Assembly (NCBI GenBank): GCA_040765295.1
Contig: JAXGSB010000001.1
Coordinates: forward strand, 1,968,602 to 2,032,601
DNA: 64,000 nucleotides
Direction of reading: 5' to 3'
Source of the DNA: Scatomorpha sp040765295
GTDB taxonomy: Bacteria > Bacillota > Clostridia > Oscillospirales > Oscillospiraceae
The notes under the pieces were generated by a model. It was not told the origin of the DNA. It worked only from the letters and a program-made list of their open reading frames with translations, and ran no database searches. Both the position numbers and the translations under genes were made by a program. The first letter of the stretch is position 1; every line of letters starts with the position of its first letter. Of the stretch, positions 8,029 to 17,347 are shown one piece after another.

Positions 8029-8217
8029 CTACCCATCAAGAGTCCATTTTATTTCTGAAACATGGCCAGTCCAGCCTGTGGCAATTGAACCACCTTGTAA
8101 AAATAGGTCTGTAAAATAAACAGATCCTGTGGAATCTGAAATAAAGAGTCTAACAGTTAAGGACTTTATTTTCTTATAAGAGGATATGCCATGGACTACT
8201 TCATTAAAAAAGACCAT
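8029..8217 (-). CDS. Small phage tail-region protein (62 residues)
   Basis: This short protein contains SDSTGSVYFTDLFLQGGSIATGW, which lines up with the N-terminal region of the next gene (CSGRIYFTDLQLQEGSNLTGY). The two may be halves of one ancestral tail module or tandem duplicates. A good GGAGGG site precedes the ATG. The position between two large tail genes supports a structural or assembly role. No catalytic motif is visible. Confidence 0.6.
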   Translation of the reverse strand: MVFFNEVVHGISSYKKIKSLTVRLFISDSTGSVYFTDLFLQGGSIATGWTGHVSEIKWTLDG

Positions 8218-8229
8218 AAATTTTCCCTC

Positions 8230-10752
8230 CTAAAATAATTCAATTATCCTAGTTTCACTCGTTCCATCCTCATATTCTATAAGGACTTCAATTCCTACTT
8301 GGCCATTAGGACCTTTCGTTAAGTTTTCCGATGCTATTTGAGCTGAAAGAGTGTAGTTTCTTCTGTTGGCAGGAAAAACTGTCTGAGATAAACTCTTAGT
8401 CATTCCTAAAACTCCATCTGCCTTAAAGGAAGCATCACCTGAAACACCATTATTAGGATCTACTGAAAAACCAGAATTAAGCCAGTAGGTCATTCCATCA
8501 TCCGCTCTGGAATTTCTTAAATGATTAAATGGAACCAGGTCTTTAACTTCCTGTCTATCTAATACATCTGTAGAAGAAAGTGTATCTGCAGCCTTATCCC
8601 ACTGGGCTGATGAATCTCCAAGTTCTCTTAACTTAGTAGATAATTCTAGGACTGTTTTCCAGGGCTCTTGAAGATTGTATTGCCTTCTAATAATTCTCGT
8701 TTTTACATAAAGGTTTAACTCCTTATCATGGACAGTTACAATATCGCCTAGGTTCCATGTTTCATGTTCATAGCCAGTTAAAATAGAGAGATCCATAGCT
8801 GATAAAACATAGGATATTCTAGGTTTTGCATACTGGCCAAGTCTCATATTAGCAAACTCTAGCATTTGATAAGGGTTGGTAAAGGAAGAAGCATCAAGAC
8901 TTCCAATCCTAAGTTCAGTCGAGTAAGAGAAATCTTCCACATAATCTTTGCCATTGTTAATTGATGCAAAGGTCATTCCATCTTTACCATAGGCGTAAAG
9001 CCTGGTAACAAGGCTTCTAGTATCTACAGTCCTTTCTATACTCTTCATGTTTTTCTTATAGGAAAATAAAGCACCACTATCTGTTCCACCAAAACTTAAA
9101 AGATGGACTAGACGGTTGGCACTGTCAAAGATTAAATCTCCACCATGTATATTTTGAGTAGCTCTCAAAATAGAGAGGGCATTTCTTTCTGTGGATTCCC
9201 AGGTTCTTTTAGTAGAAACAGTTACATTTCCTAAGGACCAGCCTGTCCCCAGTAAGGCATAATTCATAGGAGCATTAGGAAGGTCAGCAGTAAAGTATCT
9301 GTTTTCTTTTTCTATACTAAAAGATAAATCATAGAAAGCCGCCTCGGCATAAACATAACTTATGACCTTTCCATCTGCAGTTTTTTCATCCTTAATGGTC
9401 CTTATTCGATAAACATCATTTACTATTTGAACCTGTTTTTCATTATTGAGGCTTTCTCTCTTAGGATCATGGAATGGTAATTTAAACTCTAATATATCTG
9501 CTCCATTAACCTCACTTGTGACAATAACATCGAAGGCATTATCAAGGACCGACTCCCAAGCACCATTTGAATCTAAGACTACAGGTCTAGCAAATCCTAA
9601 CCTTTCATAGGGTGGCCTTGGTATATCGTGAAGCTGTATTTCTAATAACCTAGGACTCTTAGATGGATTAGTTGATGTAAGGGTTACCCTATATCTAATT
9701 AAGGCCTTATTGGGAGATTGAAGCTCCCCATTTGGCCCTAGTGCCTGCCACTGAGTCCAGTTATCTAAATCATCAGAGGTGGAAGTTTCTACAAGAGCTA
9801 TTGATGTTTCTCCTGCAGTATATTCGCTTAAAATAGAAACCCTGCCTGTTCCAGCCAAGGAACATTCTGCTGACCTAGTATATAAGACTCCGCTTGAAGG
9901 ATAATCTCCATCAATTTTTCTAAGTAGAACAGAATCAGCTTCTGTTAAGGCATCAACATTTGATGTTAAATCTCCGCCATTTGCCATCATAGAATTCTTA
10001 AAGTGATCAATTAAATTATCTATAGTTAAGTCAGAATCTTTTTCATAAAACCAATCATCGAGGCCACCAGCATAATAATAGGTATTTGCATGCATACCCA
10101 TCACAATATCTGCTGTACAAGTTTTATTTAATTCTCCTGTAAAGCTTCTTATAGGAGAAGTCCAAATTGCTCCATCGCTACGATCACATACTAGGTATTG
10201 AACAGTTTTATTATTAACTTTAATTATAGTAGCGATAAAATACCAGCCATTATTTTTTAAAGTTATGGTTGGTGTTTCTGTCTGATCATAAATTAAGGAT
10301 CCTGAAGAGTTATATAGCATTAACCTAGGCCTACCTTGGTATAAAGAGATATAAAAGATTGGTTGTCCTGGTCCTTGTCTAGTATTAAAAATAGGGATAA
10401 AATTTTGTCCTACAGAATATGTCGTAGGGTTTATCCAACCACCACATACAATTTTTTCACCTAAATCAGTAAAAAAGCTACCATCATTGGTAGCAAGTAG
10501 GTGGGACTTTTCACTTGTAGGATTTACAACATTAAATCTAAAATAATGACCTAGTTTTCCTGCAGGAAAGGAGGCGGATGTTCCTGACCAAGCTGATACA
10601 AAGAAATCTCTTTTATAAGAAGTTTCATCGGCAGTTTTTGTCTCTTCACCAGCTGTACTTTCATTAAATCTCCATAGACCTTGTGTCTTTTCATTAAGAG
10701 GAAACTCTCCAGTAAAATCTGTTTGTGTTTTTAAGACTGATTTAATGGCCAC
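8230..10752 (-). CDS. Phage tail protein with LamG-like N-terminus and Gp37-like region
   Basis: This is an 840-residue tail protein. Residues 20-240 form a LamG/concanavalin-like sandwich (TQGLWRFNES, GGWINPTTYSVGQNFIPIF, GGLDDWFYE), probably binding surface glycans. The region from about 385 to 690 resembles tail proteins annotated as siphovirus Gp37-like or tail endopeptidase-like (DIVTVHDKELNLYVKTRIIRRQ, WKTVLELSTKLRELG), the base of the tail tip. The last 120 residues look like another jelly-roll module. The start is GTG, seven bases after GGAGGTGA. It lies between Dit and the GH18 protein, as expected for a receptor-binding or Tal-like protein. Confidence 0.75.
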   Translation of the reverse strand: MAIKSVLKTQTDFTGEFPLNEKTQGLWRFNESTAGEETKTADETSYKRDFFVSAWSGTSASFPAGKLGHYFRFNVVNPTSEKSHLLATNDGSFFTDLGEKIVCGGWINPTTYSVGQNFIPIFNTRQGPGQPIFYISLYQGRPRLMLYNSSGSLIYDQTETPTITLKNNGWYFIATIIKVNNKTVQYLVCDRSDGAIWTSPIRSFTGELNKTCTADIVMGMHANTYYYAGGLDDWFYEKDSDLTIDNLIDHFKNSMMANGGDLTSNVDALTEADSVLLRKIDGDYPSSGVLYTRSAECSLAGTGRVSILSEYTAGETSIALVETSTSDDLDNWTQWQALGPNGELQSPNKALIRYRVTLTSTNPSKSPRLLEIQLHDIPRPPYERLGFARPVVLDSNGAWESVLDNAFDVIVTSEVNGADILEFKLPFHDPKRESLNNEKQVQIVNDVYRIRTIKDEKTADGKVISYVYAEAAFYDLSFSIEKENRYFTADLPNAPMNYALLGTGWSLGNVTVSTKRTWESTERNALSILRATQNIHGGDLIFDSANRLVHLLSFGGTDSGALFSYKKNMKSIERTVDTRSLVTRLYAYGKDGMTFASINNGKDYVEDFSYSTELRIGSLDASSFTNPYQMLEFANMRLGQYAKPRISYVLSAMDLSILTGYEHETWNLGDIVTVHDKELNLYVKTRIIRRQYNLQEPWKTVLELSTKLRELGDSSAQWDKAADTLSSTDVLDRQEVKDLVPFNHLRNSRADDGMTYWLNSGFSVDPNNGVSGDASFKADGVLGMTKSLSQTVFPANRRNYTLSAQIASENLTKGPNGQVGIEVLIEYEDGTSETRIIELF

Positions 10753-10756
10753 TATA

Positions 10757-11530
10757 TCACCTCCAACAACTCTTTGAATAAATCTTTAATTCAGAAAAAG
10801 TGGCACTACTAGTCTCTATTTTTACTTGATTAGCTCCCTTGTTTAGAACAGGAAAGTTTAACTCGTCTAAAATAGGAAGTCCATTTCTTAGGACATTTCC
10901 ATTACTGTCAACCACCTTAGCGGTAAGAAGAGAGCTATCTATTATTAAGGTTTCTCCAGCAGATAATCTTCCTGTAAGTTTTAGTTCATCACCATTGGTT
11001 ATTATTTTTATAAAGGAAGCAGATGATGAATCAATAATTCCTTTTATCTGGTAAATTGGATAAGATTCTATATTTCCTATAGCTCTAGTTATATTTTGAG
11101 TTCCAACCTGTGAAATAGTAAAGCTCTCATCTGTTAAGGCATATCCATTTGGATCTGGGCAGATAAAGGTCAGTTCAAAGGCTCCTGCACTAGAGAGTAT
11201 CCTTTCACAGTCTATTTCTGTATTTAATCTTGCCGAGAAATATCTATCAGGTATATCATCAAGTACTAATTGCTTGAGACCCCCCATTGGATTAAGCCAG
11301 GCTGAAATATCATCAAGGACCTTGATTAAGTTTTCAAGCTTTCTTTGAGGATAAATATTGCAGCTGATCTTAATGTATCTTTCTGAACTATCGCAACCAA
11401 AGTCTGCAACTCCTATTTTTCCTGGTACAATTTCATAGGCATTTCTAGGAGCAGGAGATGCTTGCCAGCTAGTAAGCCTTGCTTTAATTTTCATATCTTT
11501 AGAATGTACTCCATTAAATGTAAAACCCAA
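10757..11530 (-). CDS. Distal tail protein (Dit-like, phage tail family)
   Basis: This 257-residue protein fits the Dit family that forms the hub between tail tube and tip. The N-terminal sequence FTFNGVHSKDMKIKARLTSWQ and the pattern of DISAWLNPMGGLKQLVLDDIPDRYFSARL are typical, followed by the FELTFICPDPNGYA segment that ends the first domain. The start is TTG, spaced correctly from AGGAGGTG. Its place immediately after the tape measure gene fits the conserved siphovirus order. Confidence 0.85.
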   Translation of the reverse strand: MGFTFNGVHSKDMKIKARLTSWQASPAPRNAYEIVPGKIGVADFGCDSSERYIKISCNIYPQRKLENLIKVLDDISAWLNPMGGLKQLVLDDIPDRYFSARLNTEIDCERILSSAGAFELTFICPDPNGYALTDESFTISQVGTQNITRAIGNIESYPIYQIKGIIDSSSASFIKIITNGDELKLTGRLSAGETLIIDSSLLTAKVVDSNGNVLRNGLPILDELNFPVLNKGANQVKIETSSATFSELKIYSKSCWR

Positions 11531-11542
11531 ACAAACACCTCC

Positions 11543-14161
11543 TTAAACAGTTATAAATCTTCCCTGTGCCCTTGATCCAGTCTGCATCAAGTTATATAAT
11601 TCTTGGGATATTTTTCTTATATCTTCTTCACTTCTTACAATCATTTGCTCTACAGTCACAAGAGGTCCTGAACCAAAAGCAGCTGCGGGTCCACCTGTTC
11701 CATGTAAGTTAACATTTGAATCGATATCAAAATCTCTAGGAATAGCTCCTTCAATATCATCTGATACTTTATCCATGGCCTTATCAAAACCCTCACCAAG
11801 ACCAAGAGCCATGTTATCTCCTATGCCTGCAAAGACAGTAGAAGGAGATTTAATACCAAGAACACCCTTAACTCCGCTTACAATTCCACCTACAAAGCCA
11901 CTAATCTTATCTTTTATCCAAGTAACCATTGAGGCTATTCCATTCCATAGACCCTTAACTATGTCTTTACCTACGCTTACTATTGAAACAGCAGCCTTGC
12001 CAATTCCAGTGATCAAGGCCACAACTATTTGAGGAATGGCGGCTATCAGCTGAGGGATTGCCTTAATTAAACCTACAGCTAATTGAAGAACTATTTTAAT
12101 TCCCATCTCTACAATTAGTGGTAGGTTGTTAGTAATAAAATTAATTATCCCATTTATTATTTTTGGTAAGGCTTCTATAAGCCTAGGCAGGGCCTCAACT
12201 AAGCCTCTAGCAAGTCCCATTATTATTTGTAAGGCTGCATTTAATATCTGATCCATATTGGCTAGTAGTGTTTCAACGATTAAAATAATAGCATCTACAA
12301 TAGATGGAATTAGCTCAGGCAATGCTTCTGCAATTCCAAGGGCTAAGGCTACAACTATTTGTATAGCTGCCTCAACAAGCATAGGTAAGTTTTCAATAAT
12401 AAACTCAGCTACCGTTGTTACAAGGTAGACCACCATTTCAATTAAAGGTTCTATATTTCCTACAATGGCATCAATTATTCCAGTAAGAAGAGCAATAGCC
12501 CCTTCTAAAAGTGGTGGAAGCAAAGTAGGAATCAGCTCTACTAACACATTTACAAGCTCAGTCAGCATCATAGATACCATCTCTATTACTTCAGGTAGGT
12601 ACTCACTAATTCTTTTTATTCCATCCATTAAAAAAGATGATATTCGCTCACCTATGGCAGTAATATCACCCTCTTGAAATCCATCATTTAATATTTCAGT
12701 TACATCTCTTACAAGGGAAGTAACATCACCTACCACTTCACCTGCCATATCTGAAAACTGTTCTCCAATAACTATTTGAAGGCCTTCATAGGCAGACTTT
12801 AAACTTCTAACTGAACCTGCCAGACCACTTTCCATTGTTTCAGACATTTGCTGGGCTGCTCCGTCAGCATTCTCTAGTTCTTTATAGAGATTATTCATCT
12901 CATCACCAGTACCAGAAAGAAGAGCATTTACACCAGCTAGGTCTTGTTTATTAAAGATATTACTTAGGGCATTCATCTTGTCTGATTCAGAAAGGCCACC
13001 TAATTCTCTGTTTAGGTCTTCAAAGATGTCATTCATCTCTCGGATATTTCCTGATGAATCAGTAACACTTATCCCTAATGCATCTAGTTGTTTTGCTGCT
13101 GCCGAGGTGGGAGAAGTAAGGCTCATGATTATATTTCTAAGTTTTGTTCCGCCCTCAGCACCTTTAATACCTCTATTTGCTAAAACTCCCAGCATAACAT
13201 TAAGAGTGTCTAGATCTTGGCCTGCATTTTTCATGGTGGCACCAGCGACTAGAATTCCTTCACCAAGCTGCTCTACATTGGTATTGGATTTTTGAGATGT
13301 TTTAGCCATCATATCCATGTAGGAATCCATGTCTGATATTTCAAGGCCAAGTGCCGCCATTGAGTCTGTTACTAGATCTGAAGCCTTGGCTAGATCCATA
13401 CCACCAGCGGCTGCCAAGGTTAAAACACCAGGAAGGGCCTCAATAGCTTCTTCAGCATCATAACCTGCAAGGGCTAGAAAGTTTAAGGCATCTGCAGATT
13501 CAGAAGCAGAAAACCTAGTACTAGCACCTGCATCTTTGGCAGCTTGGGATAGTTTCTTAAAGGCTTCTTCACCTTCATCGCCAACAAGTCCCATAGTAGC
13601 TTGGACCTGTTTCATGGAGTCTTCATAATCTGCATAGACATTTAAGGAATCTTTTATCCACTTACCAGTAGCAACAGCACCAGCACCAATAGCAGCCATA
13701 GCAGCAGCTGCGGCTTTAAGTCCTGCAACTAGAGTTTTACCTGCAATCTCACCAGCCTGTTTTAAGCCACCGACCAACTTATCTATTTTTTCCTTATTTA
13801 GCTTTTTAACTTCAGTCTGAGACTCTTTTAATTCTCTTTCCATGTTGTTAAGTTCAGCATTGGCGTTGTTTAGCTGGATCTGCCACGCTAGAGTCCTTCT
13901 GTCATTTTCACCAAAGGAGGAGGCGGCATTGGCCAGGGCTTTTTCTAAGGTAGATATCTTGTCTTTTTGTGCATCAATTTCTTTATTAAGTTGATTATTT
14001 CTGGCAGTAATAGCCTTTATTGATTTATCATTTCGATCAAACTCAGAGGATACAAGTTTCATTTCAGAACCTAGAACTCTGAAGCTTTGATTTATTTCTC
14101 TAAGGGCATTCTTAAATTGTCTTTCACCCTCAATACCTATTTTTAAACCAAAATCAGACAA
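11543..14161 (-). CDS. Tail tape measure protein
   Basis: This 872-residue protein sets tail length and helps DNA injection. The N-terminal 120 residues are coiled coil (FKNALREINQSFRVLGSEMKLVSSEF). A TP901-type tape-measure core follows (near 170-460), with AKDAGASTRFSASESADALNFLALAGYDAEEAIEALPGV-type repeats. Residues 520-730 are strongly hydrophobic helices. The C-terminal part ends with VKGVLGIKSPSTVFAGIGDNMALGLGEGF, a common tape-measure ending. The start is TTG after GGAGGTGA. A terminator stands just upstream, so transcription must come from read-through or a promoter not identified here. Confidence 0.93.
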   Translation of the reverse strand: MSDFGLKIGIEGERQFKNALREINQSFRVLGSEMKLVSSEFDRNDKSIKAITARNNQLNKEIDAQKDKISTLEKALANAASSFGENDRRTLAWQIQLNNANAELNNMERELKESQTEVKKLNKEKIDKLVGGLKQAGEIAGKTLVAGLKAAAAAMAAIGAGAVATGKWIKDSLNVYADYEDSMKQVQATMGLVGDEGEEAFKKLSQAAKDAGASTRFSASESADALNFLALAGYDAEEAIEALPGVLTLAAAGGMDLAKASDLVTDSMAALGLEISDMDSYMDMMAKTSQKSNTNVEQLGEGILVAGATMKNAGQDLDTLNVMLGVLANRGIKGAEGGTKLRNIIMSLTSPTSAAAKQLDALGISVTDSSGNIREMNDIFEDLNRELGGLSESDKMNALSNIFNKQDLAGVNALLSGTGDEMNNLYKELENADGAAQQMSETMESGLAGSVRSLKSAYEGLQIVIGEQFSDMAGEVVGDVTSLVRDVTEILNDGFQEGDITAIGERISSFLMDGIKRISEYLPEVIEMVSMMLTELVNVLVELIPTLLPPLLEGAIALLTGIIDAIVGNIEPLIEMVVYLVTTVAEFIIENLPMLVEAAIQIVVALALGIAEALPELIPSIVDAIILIVETLLANMDQILNAALQIIMGLARGLVEALPRLIEALPKIINGIINFITNNLPLIVEMGIKIVLQLAVGLIKAIPQLIAAIPQIVVALITGIGKAAVSIVSVGKDIVKGLWNGIASMVTWIKDKISGFVGGIVSGVKGVLGIKSPSTVFAGIGDNMALGLGEGFDKAMDKVSDDIEGAIPRDFDIDSNVNLHGTGGPAAAFGSGPLVTVEQMIVRSEEDIRKISQELYNLMQTGSRAQGRFITV

Positions 14162-14187
14162 GTAATCACCTCCTTAAAAATGGGCAT

Positions 14188-14216
14188 GAAAAAAGAGCAA
14201 CCTTTTGATTGCTCTC
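14188..14216 (-). terminator. Intrinsic terminator after the DUF3800 gene
   Basis: On the minus strand AGAGCAA pairs with TTGCTCT around a short loop and is followed by six T. It lies 54 bases past the DUF3800 stop and just before the tape measure start, typical for a moron inserted with its own terminator. Confidence 0.8.
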
Positions 14217-14269
14217 ATATTGATACTAGTATTTAATATTATTAATCAGAGATAAAACAACTCTTCTTG

Positions 14270-15760
14270 CTACAAAATGTCAGCATATAAATTTTCTTTT
14301 TCTTTTGTAAACATTACTTTTGAGGGTAGTATGTTTTCTCCTCTACTTGCTAAAGCAAATAAGGTTATCGCCCAATCTGTTAATTCAATTGGAAGACGAT
14401 AGCATTTCACCTCTGCTCCATCAATCGTGATTGTAGGAACCATCTCCTTATCAACTCCAACAGACAAGACATCATAAACAGTACTTCCCTCTTTTATTTC
14501 TAACAATGGCTGCTTGTTTATATCAAAATAAACTTTTGCTCCTCGTTGATTCTTAAAATAATCTTTTGTTTTTTCCTCTATTGGGGTTATTGGAAGCTTA
14601 TAACTTATATTTTGATAGTGATATGCAAGGCTTTCACAGGCATAAGCATTAAAATATTCTCCTTGCATAGAAATATCTTCTATCGATTCTATAGTTTCAA
14701 AATGACTCATAAAATTTAATAGGGCAATTAATGAAACCAAATTATCCGAATAAGTTCCACCAAAAGATTTATACCATGACTTATTTAAATCCACTAAAAT
14801 ATAGTGTAGTTTTTTATAAAGAGATAATTGCTGCTCATTAAGTTTAAACCAATCACTACTAAGGATGTGTTTTTCTAACTGTCTCTCCTTTGTATTTGGG
14901 CTCAACACACTATGCAGTGATTTTAATAGCTTTGAAATTATACCTGCGAGCATATCGGCTGCACGAACCCCTATAGAGTTTAATGAATCAATTTCCTTAA
15001 CCCTAATCAGACCCATCTGCTGGGCTGCTTTTGCTGTCTTACTTTTCTCTCCTTCTCTATCAATAGTAAGATAATAATTATCTATTGATCTTTCCTTAAG
15101 AAAATACTTAAAACCATAAAAAGGAGGATTGTAATTCCAATCTATTGATTTTATAACTGATATATCGTCTAAAATCATAAGAATTTGTTTAAATTGTTTT
15201 ATTTCCATTTCTTTTAATTCTTTATTGGCTTTGTTTTTCTCTATCTGAGTGATGAAGAAATCTCTTAATACACCTATAAATTCTCCTGTATTTTCATAAA
15301 TTCCATTCATAACATCCTCAGGTTTATAGACTATTATTGCTTTTGTAATTGAATATCTCATAGCGTCCATATCATAAGCAAGGCTATTTTTATAGCCGTC
15401 AAAAATTTGATTTACTAAATGCTCAATTTTACTAATAACTGAATAATAAACTAGAATATTTTCATCAAACAAATTAAAAAAATCTTCAATTAAATTTGCA
15501 TTGTCACTATTTAAAGACGCAAAGCCATATTTAAATTGATTCTGACGTATTGTCTGACTTTTAAGTTCACCTTTTGATTGTCGGTGTTTATATTTTTCTT
15601 CAAAAGTGGTATATTTTTCAAAGAAATTTTTCTCATATTTAGATTTCCAACCAACTATTGCAACAATAAAGTTATCATAATAATTATCTGCTGTAATAGT
15701 TCTTAAATTTATTTTCCTACTATGTTCTGACTCATCATAGTAAAATTTATACTCATCCAT
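14270..15760 (-). CDS. DUF3800-domain protein inserted between tail genes (moron)
   Basis: This 496-residue protein has a DUF3800 domain, an RNase H-like fold with conserved acidic residues. Visible marks are YYDESEHSRK at residues 7-16 and IDSLNSIGVRAADMLAGIISKLL near 270-290. A C-terminal region of about 180 residues is unrecognised. The molecular activity is unknown; the family appears in defence islands and prophages. I chose ATG at 15760 because GGAGGAGGG lies upstream and the DES motif then falls at its usual place. The gene interrupts the normal contact between tail chaperone and tape measure genes and has a terminator, so it is probably an accessory gene expressed in the lysogen. Confidence 0.75.
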   Translation of the reverse strand: MDEYKFYYDESEHSRKINLRTITADNYYDNFIVAIVGWKSKYEKNFFEKYTTFEEKYKHRQSKGELKSQTIRQNQFKYGFASLNSDNANLIEDFFNLFDENILVYYSVISKIEHLVNQIFDGYKNSLAYDMDAMRYSITKAIIVYKPEDVMNGIYENTGEFIGVLRDFFITQIEKNKANKELKEMEIKQFKQILMILDDISVIKSIDWNYNPPFYGFKYFLKERSIDNYYLTIDREGEKSKTAKAAQQMGLIRVKEIDSLNSIGVRAADMLAGIISKLLKSLHSVLSPNTKERQLEKHILSSDWFKLNEQQLSLYKKLHYILVDLNKSWYKSFGGTYSDNLVSLIALLNFMSHFETIESIEDISMQGEYFNAYACESLAYHYQNISYKLPITPIEEKTKDYFKNQRGAKVYFDINKQPLLEIKEGSTVYDVLSVGVDKEMVPTITIDGAEVKCYRLPIELTDWAITLFALASRGENILPSKVMFTKEKENLYADIL

Positions 15761-15818
15761 TAGCAGGTCCCTCCTCCACCCTATAATAAATAAGTATATC
15801 ATATACGTAAAATACTCC

Positions 15819-16393
15819 TTAAATTCCAGCTGGAATAATATCATCAATAAATATTTCTCTTTTAGGCTTGGCAAGTCCAGTAAATTGTTTATGAATTTCC
15901 CACTGGTCTAGTAGCTCCCCTATAGGCATAAGCCAGACTTCAACCTCTGGTCTATGAAGCTGGCTTACACCATAATAAATAAGTCGAGCAAACAATTCTT
16001 CATCGCTTACTCGACTTCCACGTTTTTTGATTCAGTTTCCTCTGATTCTACATTTCTTTTAGTTCCCTTAAACATAGCCTCCATAATGGCATCTTTGTAG
16101 GTTGCCAGCTCATGGGGAGAGGTTAGAAGTTCCACATCATCTTCAGTTAGTAGTTCTTCTTTTTCTCCATTTAATCTGTTATTTATTAAAATGCTTTGAT
16201 TGGCAAGTAGAGCAATAAGCCATACAATTTCTTCTAGGGCCATCTCAAAGTTTTCTGCCTTCATTATCTTTTCACCTAAATTTTCAAGACCACCATATCT
16301 CTTAGCTATTTCCTTTGTGGCCTTTGTGGTTAGAATGAGGCTGTATTCTTTACCACCAATTGTTATTAGGCTTTTTCTGTCAGTCTCAATCAT
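15819..16393 (-). CDS. Tail assembly chaperone GT-type fusion made by -1 frameshift
   Basis: Ribosomes reading the chaperone gene (16007-16393) meet the heptamer A AAA AAC (plus-strand 16022-16028) in the correct phase (TCA AAA AAC), a canonical -1 slippery site, eight codons before the zero-frame end. A -1 shift continues in an open frame for 67 codons to TAA at 15819, giving a 191-residue product. The added part includes ELFARLIYYGVSQLHRPEVEVW and ends PKREIFIDDIIPAGI. Lambda gpG/gpGT and most siphoviruses make two chaperones this way, the longer one binding the tape measure protein. Confidence 0.85.
16007..16393 (-). CDS. Tail assembly chaperone (gpG-like)
   Basis: This 128-residue zero-frame product coats the tape measure protein during tail assembly. 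The N-terminal strand pair (LITIGGKEYSLILTTKATKEIAKRYGG) and the helical middle (FEMALEEIVWLIALLANQS) match tail assembly chaperones of Gram-positive siphophages. The acidic tail (ESEETESKNVEVE) contains the slippery codons for the longer fusion. It overlaps the end of the tail tube gene closely, and no separate promoter is needed. Confidence 0.85.
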   Translation of the reverse strand: MIETDRKSLITIGGKEYSLILTTKATKEIAKRYGGLENLGEKIMKAENFEMALEEIVWLIALLANQSILINNRLNGEKEELLTEDDVELLTSPHELATYKDAIMEAMFKGTKRNVESEETESKNVEVE

Positions 16394-16990
16394 CTAATCG
16401 TCACCTCCAGCCGCAAAGACAGGTTCATAAACTTCAGTGTACCAACCTGTAATTATTTCAGTAGTTACGCCTTCATCACCTTCATTAACTTCAGCTTTCC
16501 AAGGATGTTTCCCTTGACCATCTAGCTTATTTCTACGAAGCACAGTTCCTTCTATAGTTGGAGTGGAGAAAGTAATACTGTCACCCTTAGTAGTTAGGTT
16601 TGTGGCAGGAATACCAAACTTCACTCTATAGAGCCAGAAATATCTGTATTTACCGTTGGCTTTTTTAGCCCTAAAACCAATGGCAACAGGATCGCCGCCA
16701 TCCTCACTAGAAGAAATTAGAACCTTGTTGTCATCAATTGTAGCTCCAGTTAAATCACTGGCAATAGCAGTTCCAATATCATCAATACCAAGGGAGAGAG
16801 TTCCGTTTTTAAATTCCTTTATAATTTCTGCAGCACCATCATCCGCATAAAGGGTTGCTTCTGCAAGCTCTACAGAAAGTTCTGCCGTAATGGCTTTTGC
16901 TAAGGGCTCAGGAGTATCATAAGTTTCATCACCATTTGATTCTTCATTTATTTTTGCATAATAAAGTCTATCAAGACCTATTGTTGCCAT
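16394..16990 (-). CDS. Major tail (tube) protein, phi13 type
   Basis: This 198-residue protein forms the tail tube. The start MATIGLDRLYYAKI, then AELSVELAEATLYADDGAAE near 35-55, and FWLYRVKFGIPATNLTTKGDSITFSTPTIEGTVL near 118-150 are typical of the phi13-family tail tube fold. It lies between the tail terminator-like gene and the chaperones, the standard position. The start codon is preceded by AGGAGG. Confidence 0.9.
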   Translation of the reverse strand: MATIGLDRLYYAKINEESNGDETYDTPEPLAKAITAELSVELAEATLYADDGAAEIIKEFKNGTLSLGIDDIGTAIASDLTGATIDDNKVLISSSEDGGDPVAIGFRAKKANGKYRYFWLYRVKFGIPATNLTTKGDSITFSTPTIEGTVLRRNKLDGQGKHPWKAEVNEGDEGVTTEIITGWYTEVYEPVFAAGGDD

Positions 16991-16993
16991 AAT

Positions 16994-17347
16994 CTAATCC
17001 TCCTTATCTAATTCAAATTTATATGTTTTTATTACATCAATGGCATAGTGGTGATATCCTGTATCATCCTCATGGCCGATGTATCTCATATCAGTAATAG
17101 TAAAACCCGCACCTATTAAAGTACGGGTTAGTGTATTTTTTGTTTTTATATAGTTGCCTTTAGAAAATAAAGATAGTCTTACTTCCTGCATTTCATACTC
17201 TGGTAGATTATCTGCATAAACCTCAAATAAATCTACCAGAGGGGTTAAAACCAAATAGAGATCTGGAGGTTTTTTTGAAAATAATCCTGTTTCAACAGAG
17301 ATACCTAGATCTTCTATAAGAGTATTTAGTTCTTCTAAAATGGTCAT
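16994..17347 (-). CDS. Probable tail completion/terminator protein
   Basis: This 117-residue protein sits between the HK97 gp10-like gene and the tail tube gene, where siphoviruses encode the ring protein that caps the tail tube (gpU or gp17 type). The pattern MTILEELNTLIEDLGISVETGLFSKKPPDLYLVLTPL and the later GFTITDMRYIGHEDDTGYHHYAIDVIKTYKF resemble such minor tail proteins. The assignment rests largely on position. The start overlaps the upstream stop by four bases. Confidence 0.65.
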   Translation of the reverse strand: MTILEELNTLIEDLGISVETGLFSKKPPDLYLVLTPLVDLFEVYADNLPEYEMQEVRLSLFSKGNYIKTKNTLTRTLIGAGFTITDMRYIGHEDDTGYHHYAIDVIKTYKFELDKED

